From: Taxillus chinensis
Lineage: Eukaryota > Streptophyta > Magnoliopsida > Santalales > Loranthaceae
DNA: 64,000 nucleotides
Assembly: GCA_023512835.1 (NCBI GenBank)
Contig: CM042084.1
Location: 53,113,031 to 53,177,030 of the forward strand
Direction of reading: 5' to 3'
The first letter of the stretch is position 1. Each line of letters opens with the position of its first letter. This document shows positions 60,401 through 64,000 of this stretch, in pieces. The notes under the pieces were generated by a model, which saw only the letters and a list, made by a program, of their open reading frames with translations, was not told the origin of the DNA and did not search any database. The translations under genes and the position numbers were made by a program.

Positions 60401-63210
60401 TGATAGCCAATGAAGTGGTGGAACAACGCATAAAAGCAAGGACAATAGTGTAAGGCATATAACAACATCAACAGAAGTTTTCTGTTGCAGACTTTCTACC
60501 TTGCCAGTGTACTTCCTCTCATTGTTCTGTATTCCCAGATCTGTGGATATGCAAAATGAAAGCATCTAGAGACAATTCTTATCGGGAAGTTCTAACAATG
60601 GCCTTAAATTTTATTCAGTTAGCGGAGTGTGATTCAAAGGCCTATTGATGCAGGAGAGCCGAGGCTTTAGCTTCTAAAGGTTTTCAACAAAGCTTTTCTG
60701 GAAAAATAAAATCAGTGGTTCATGGTATAGTGATGCAGCTTAAGGCAGAGGATGATTGTCGCCATTTTAGGCATGACCATTATGGAAGGATTTTGAAGAT
60801 CACGTCTCCCTCTTGAGGTAGGCCCTTAGAAGTTTTGGGGTTAGAATGGTATTCTTTCCTCTGACTGATGTGTTGGAAGTCGAGCAAAAGATCCATCATA
60901 TTGTTCTCGCACAACATATGGGGTAGAAAGGACTTGCGAGATGTTTTAAAGGTGGCCCTAGGTAAGGTTGCAGTCATTGAACAGTTTCATGTGGGTGATG
61001 GGAGGGATGTCACTTTCAGTAGATATGTCGAAGGAGTTCTTGGCAGTCTTTCAACTTTCAAGAGTTGTATGGGTGCATCACTTTCAAGACACTGGTACTT
61101 CATAGAAGAAGCATTCCACCGGTGAGCATGAGCATGTGTCTGCTTTACGAGAACGTGAGGGAATAGATTGCTCACTTCCTCCTTTGCGCTTTAGCCAGCC
61201 AGATTTGGAGTATGATTTACGCTTTGATTGAGGCTTGGCAAGGATTTTGGGGACGTAGTCATGTAAAGTGGCTTTGGAAATCCCATCCCTTGGTGGTCTT
61301 CGCCAAATTTGGAGTGATTTGGCTGGGGGGGGGGGGGGGGGGGGGGTGGAATTTGTAGACTGTTTTTTTAGAAATTGCAGTGCATTGTAATGTTTCTTGC
61401 TTGAATGGGATTTTTGACACCTCAGCCTCCTGTACTTTTTAATTTTACCACTACCTTATTGGTTAATGAAGTTCTTTTTCCAATCAATATATATATAAAG
61501 GCCTTTGACAATTACCTAGAGAAAACTGGCCTAGTCAAACAAGATCTGGAATCAGATACATCCTGCCAACAATAAATAAGTATCAATAGTATAACCGAAC
61601 AATCAACAGCTAAACCAAAAGATAGGCAGCGACACAATAAGAAACGTTAAACTATACCCAAAAAGGTTAATAGATTAAATGTGCATACCTTATTATCAGA
61701 TGAATCCTGCCAATAATAAACAAGAACGTAGTCAAGATGATCAACTTCTAAACAAAAAGATAGGCAGCAAAACAAAATAAGAACAGTTATAAAGTACTCA
61801 AAAAAGGTTAATAGATTAAATGTGCATACCTTATTATCAACTAAAGGCTTCATGTTTTCATCATTATCCCTAATTTCTTGAATTTCATCATCATCTTGAA
61901 CCTGCCAGAATGTTGGATTTGTACCATGTGCTTGAGTTAAACAATAAAGTAATCAAATTGCCTTAGATCACCGCCTTGAAACAATTAAATTGAGGCTGAA
62001 CATATAAAATACTAGTGCAAGACATACCAGTGATGCTTGGAATTTCAAATCCTCTATATCAAAGTTCCATGCACTAACACCTCGCTTGTACTCACTCTGA
62101 TTGAAACAAAACACGCCCAAATGCACAGAGAAACACAATTCAGGTCGTCTCTACATATCTTGGGTCCTCGCCTTTTGTATTATTTACGCACAATAGATGC
62201 ATGCATACTTGATTAATAATTTTAACAGTGTTTTAATTCATCAAAAGTGACATCTAATGTTATGAAGCTCCAAGGGATGAACTTTCTAATTTTCCAAATC
62301 AAGCCAAATTTTCCTCATTAAAAATTTGTTTAATCAACAATACTTTATCCTCTGATGGATGGAGTATTGACAATAAGAAAGCGCACACAAGGCATGCCAA
62401 TTGGAAAAAGCAAATATCAAAATTTGAATAACAGCAGAGAAAAGGAAGAGCAAAGTTTTCACATGCTGCGGACAGAAAATTTTCCCACCAGTGATAAAGC
62501 CTCTTCTTCTGCTGATGGCATTTTCTTTAGAGCTAATTGCGCTGCATCTTTGAGCTGAAAAGACACCAACATTAAATAAATATATTAAAACAGAGGCAAA
62601 ATTTCAGCATCGAAGCAGTATAATAATGCACCTGGATAGCTTTCACACGGTTCCAGAGGGGTGGCAGATCAGCAAACAATTTCTTCATGGATAACTCTGG
62701 AGGCTTTGCATGCTTGAAAAATGAGTGTTTAAGTAATTTCTCAGCAGTTGGCCTCTTTGTTTGATCTTTCACCAAGCACATGGCAACCATTTCTTTAAAA
62801 GACTGATCACAACTGAAACTCTTTTAATTAGAAAATTGATCTAGAAAAGGAATACAATGCTATCAACAATGAAACTCAGATTTAGTTATGATAGATTTTT
62901 TATTCTCTAAAATTAAAGAAATGCAATTACTACTTTAAAGAAATGTTCTCCCCGGCCAAAAGGAATGCAATACCTTAGAGAACTTTTTATCACGATCATA
63001 TTCAAATCCAGGAGGGGCGTGCTGTATTGTCATTAGAAGAACCTATTCGAAAGAAAACAGATAAATATATATTAGAGGTTTCGGTAAATAAGTTGCCATG
63101 GATACCTTTCCTAGGTATTAGTGAGTACCTTCATTGGAGGATATTTTGAAAAGGGTGCATGACCATGGGCCAGCTCAAGTGCAGTTATACCAAATGACCA
63201 AATATCAGCC
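42474..63210 (-). CDS. STE20/GCK-type serine/threonine kinase (BLUS1/OSR1-like), 3' part; N-lobe outside window
   Basis: Nineteen coding exons fit by splice sites and phase: 63129-63210, 62974-63042, 62632-62802, 62489-62554, 62028-62096, 61830-61901, 61689-61706, 61516-61562, 48086-48217, 47721-47851, 45852-45946, 45738-45776, 45587-45646, 45218-45319, 45052-45103, 44916-44971, 42988-43052, 42859-42910 and 42474-42527 (TAA 42474-42476). About 476 residues are in the window. The kinase C-lobe starts with [15 protein letters not shown] and ends with [14 protein letters not shown]. Linker segments [51 protein letters not shown] and [13 protein letters not shown] are typical of plant BLUS1-like kinases; the end is a coiled coil. 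Family members are cytosolic kinases; BLUS1 acts in blue-light stomatal opening. This member's own role is not shown. No break is seen in the coding exons. Confidence 0.9.
42988..45319 (-). other. C-terminal exons of the kinase gene: Gln-rich segment and start of the coiled coil
   Basis: Exons 45218-45319 and 45052-45103 encode [16 protein letters not shown] and [12 protein letters not shown]. Exon 44916-44971 encodes a short Ser/Gly linker. Exons 42988-43052 and 42859-42910 encode a heptad-like stretch ([19 protein letters not shown], then [14 protein letters not shown]). It likely mediates self-association or partner binding. Confidence 0.8.
43695..44092 (-). pseudogene. Unidentified coding-like fragment in a kinase intron
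   Basis: Two overlapping minus frames look protein-like. 43787-44092 starts [17 protein letters not shown], a typical plant N-terminus. 43695-43979 ends in [20 protein letters not shown] and [18 protein letters not shown]. The second could begin at an AG acceptor before GATTGTTACATG. Base composition is GC-richer than the intron around it. It could be a retroposed or translocated gene piece with its start and end joined. I do not recognise the family. Confidence 0.35.
48492..48695 (-). repeat. 3' LTR of the intronic Copia element
   Basis: Plus-strand reading begins TGATACAAATAAATAAAC and ends ATTACAATAACA. It shares the ATATCTTTATTGATATATTT block with the other LTR; length differences show indels since insertion. 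Confidence 0.88.
48700..51530 (-). pseudogene. Pol remnant (protease end, integrase, RT) of the intronic Copia element
   Basis: At about 51430-51490 a piece [15 protein letters not shown] matches the segment after the Copia protease. At 50842-51039 is integrase core sequence ([11 protein letters not shown] ... [11 protein letters not shown]) with the second Asp and the Glu still readable. At 49886-50120 is the start of RT ([20 protein letters not shown], then [17 protein letters not shown]). The rest is broken by many stops and frameshifts. Confidence 0.8.
52970..53131 (-). pseudogene. Gag start of the intronic Copia element
   Basis: ATG at 53131 opens 53 codons with [20 protein letters not shown] and [14 protein letters not shown], matching the N-terminal part of Copia gag, then TGA at 52970-52972. 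Between 51650 and 52960 the sequence is GC-rich and does not read as gag in any frame that I can recognise. Confidence 0.7.
53516..53527 (-). other. Primer binding site of the intronic Copia element
   Basis: On the minus strand TGGTATTAGAGC, one base from the tRNA-iMet complement TGGTATCAGAGC. Confidence 0.85.
53528..53698 (-). repeat. 5' LTR of the intronic Copia element
   Basis: Plus-strand reading begins TGACACAAATAAATAAAT and ends TTATAGTAACA. The tRNA primer site lies immediately at its inner edge. Confidence 0.88.
53704..59089. other. AT-rich intronic sequence, no gene
   Basis: I see no supported exon or element. Two imperfect direct repeats stand out: a block with CAATCAATTAATAAnATCCTGC at 54741-54832 and 54972-55068, and a block with TTTAAACC(A/G)CAAGATTGAAA at about 56331-56408 and 56436-56515. 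A GAGCTC/AAGCTT-rich patch at 55180-55330 resembles common plant repeats. ORFs at 58150-58615 are AT-rich chance frames. Confidence 0.5.
59090..61490 (+). mobile_element. LINE (L1-type) remnant, antisense to the kinase gene
   Basis: At about 60370-60440 the frame reads [21 protein letters not shown], the conserved block of plant LINE reverse transcriptases before the KLDLEKAYD motif, which is missing here. At about 60960-61110 a segment [12 protein letters not shown] ... resembles the region near the end of plant LINE ORF2. The ORF at 59093-59377 could be ORF1-derived. It ends with ATATATATATA at about 61487-61497 in place of a poly-A tail. Many stops and deletions; a 22-nt G run lies at 61325-61346. 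The left edge is uncertain. Confidence 0.5.
61558..61839 (-). repeat. 141-bp tandem duplication spanning exon end, intron and exon start
   Basis: The minus-strand tract TGATAATAAG/GTATGCACATT, through GCTGCCTATCTTTT, to TTATTGTTGGCAG/GAT occurs twice in tandem (offset 141 bp). The GTATGCACATTTAATC donor side and the TTGGCAG acceptor side are both kept in each copy. The piece between the two introns is an 18-nt exon (61689-61706). Confidence 0.85.
62632..63210 (-). other. Kinase C-lobe exons
   Basis: Three exons (82, 69 and 171 nt) cover kinase subdomains IX to XI: ADIWSFG, the hydrophobic helix with [27 protein letters not shown], and the closing [25 protein letters not shown] follows directly, as in plant GCK-VI-type kinases. 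The earlier exons with the ATP loop, catalytic loop and DFG are not within the window. Confidence 0.9.
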
Positions 63211-63371
63211 CTGTAAACAATGATTGATTAGGAGATCCTGTTGCACATGCATTGAGCACAATATTTAAATTTCAACAATAAATTGTCTTCCAAAGTAATA
63301 AAATTTTCTCTATCAAGAAAATAAAGCACAAAACAAGTCGCCAGCATAAAAATGCAGCAAAATGATAGGGT

Positions 63372-63836
63372 TTCAGAATTTGAGAGCCACACATCAAGGA
63401 TGCCTACCTACCACACAGAGGAAATTTCTATAATATGCACTGCCCCATGACAACTAAATGAACTCTAAATCAACTAATCAAGCACCTCCAAATGCATGCA
63501 TTAGAAGAGCATGGAAGACTGTCTGTGAGGGCTTACAGAATTTCTTAAAATTAAAAGCAATGGGGTGTATACTGAGGTAGCAATATGATAAGATTCGGGA
63601 ATTTGAGAGCCATCACTTCTGAAATGCACACATCAAGAATGCCTACACCTACCAGACACATATCGAGGAAATTTCTATAATATGCACAGCCCCGTTACAA
63701 CCAAATGAACTCTAAATCGACTAATCAAGTACTTCCAAATGCATGCATTGGAAGAGCACGAAAGACTCCGAGGGCCTACAAAATTTCATAAAAAATTAAA
63801 GCATTGGGTATACACTAAGGTAGCAATATGCAATTT
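63372..63836. repeat. Tandem duplication (about 225-240 bp) in a kinase intron
   Basis: The block from AATTTGAGAGCC through GAGGAAATTTCTATAATATG and CAAATGCATGCATT to GAGGTAGCAATATG occurs at about 63378-63590 and again at about 63600-63836, with scattered differences. No exon is visible from 63211 to 64000, so the next upstream kinase exon lies beyond the window. Confidence 0.8.
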
Positions 63837-64000
63837 GCAGGGTGTATACTTCGTACACATTCATGCATTATTTTTTTACATCATTAAGAAAAAAATGGAA
63901 AGCTTTTTTTTTTGGTAATGTGCAAGTAGTAAAGAGCATAGTTGTAAATTGTTCATTGTTTTGTTTAAGTATAAGATAATGGAAGAAAAGTAATTCTTTT

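Larger units (their letters stand above)
48218..61515 (-). other. Giant 13.3-kb intron of the kinase gene
   Basis: The exon ending at 61516 (TCTAG/GTAATT) and the exon starting at 48217 (TTTTCACAG/A) join in phase, making one Arg codon. The intron holds a complete decayed Copia element (48492-53698) and an antisense LINE remnant (59090-61490). About half of its length is therefore inserted mobile DNA. The rest is AT-rich. Confidence 0.8.

Overview
This is plant nuclear DNA, most likely from a dicot and perhaps a woody one. It has split genes with GT-AG introns, AT-rich non-coding DNA, and dense nested LTR retrotransposons with 5-bp target duplications and tRNA-iMet-type primer sites. There is no sign of bacterial, organellar or free viral DNA. 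I cannot name the species.

Region 1 (1-12168) is an old, broken Ty1/Copia element of Sirevirus type. A partial 5' LTR is followed by gag, protease-integrase and RT-RNase H, then a non-coding stretch with repeated purine tracts, then a 900-codon third ORF, then a complete 1438-bp 3' LTR. The third ORF joins a plant-transposon-type N-terminal domain to a ULP1-like (C48) cysteine protease domain with an intact-looking His/Asp/Gln/Cys site. This is the most unusual item in the window.

Region 2 (12169-28343) holds Ty3/Gypsy elements of the Tat/Ogre type. One plus-strand copy has an extra ORF1, gag, protease, RT, two RNase H regions and integrase. A 1829-bp solo LTR with a perfect CAGGA target duplication splits its gag. 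A second, fragmentary copy lies on the minus strand against its 3' LTR.

Region 3 (28344-39430) is a cluster of LTRs of one superfamily (start TGTAATGACCCG, end GGGGCGTGACA) in both orientations, including a tail-to-tail inverted pair. A complete small TRIM retrotransposon lies inside the last LTR. Two exons of an alpha/beta-hydrolase gene remnant lie at 36137-36480.

Region 4 (42-64 kb) is the host gene of the window: the 3' part of a minus-strand STE20/GCK-type kinase gene of the plant BLUS1/OSR1-like family. Nineteen coding exons can be placed with matching splice phases. They give the kinase C-lobe, a long linker with a conserved segment, and a C-terminal coiled coil. The N-lobe lies beyond the window. 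A 13.3-kb intron holds a complete but decayed Copia element (TSD TTTTT, LTRs, PBS and PPT visible) and an antisense LINE remnant. Next to this intron, a tandem duplication spanning an exon-intron-exon boundary appears to have made an 18-nt micro-exon.

The remaining sequence (39.4-42 kb, 53.7-59 kb, 63.2-64 kb) is AT-rich and shows no genes that I can support.
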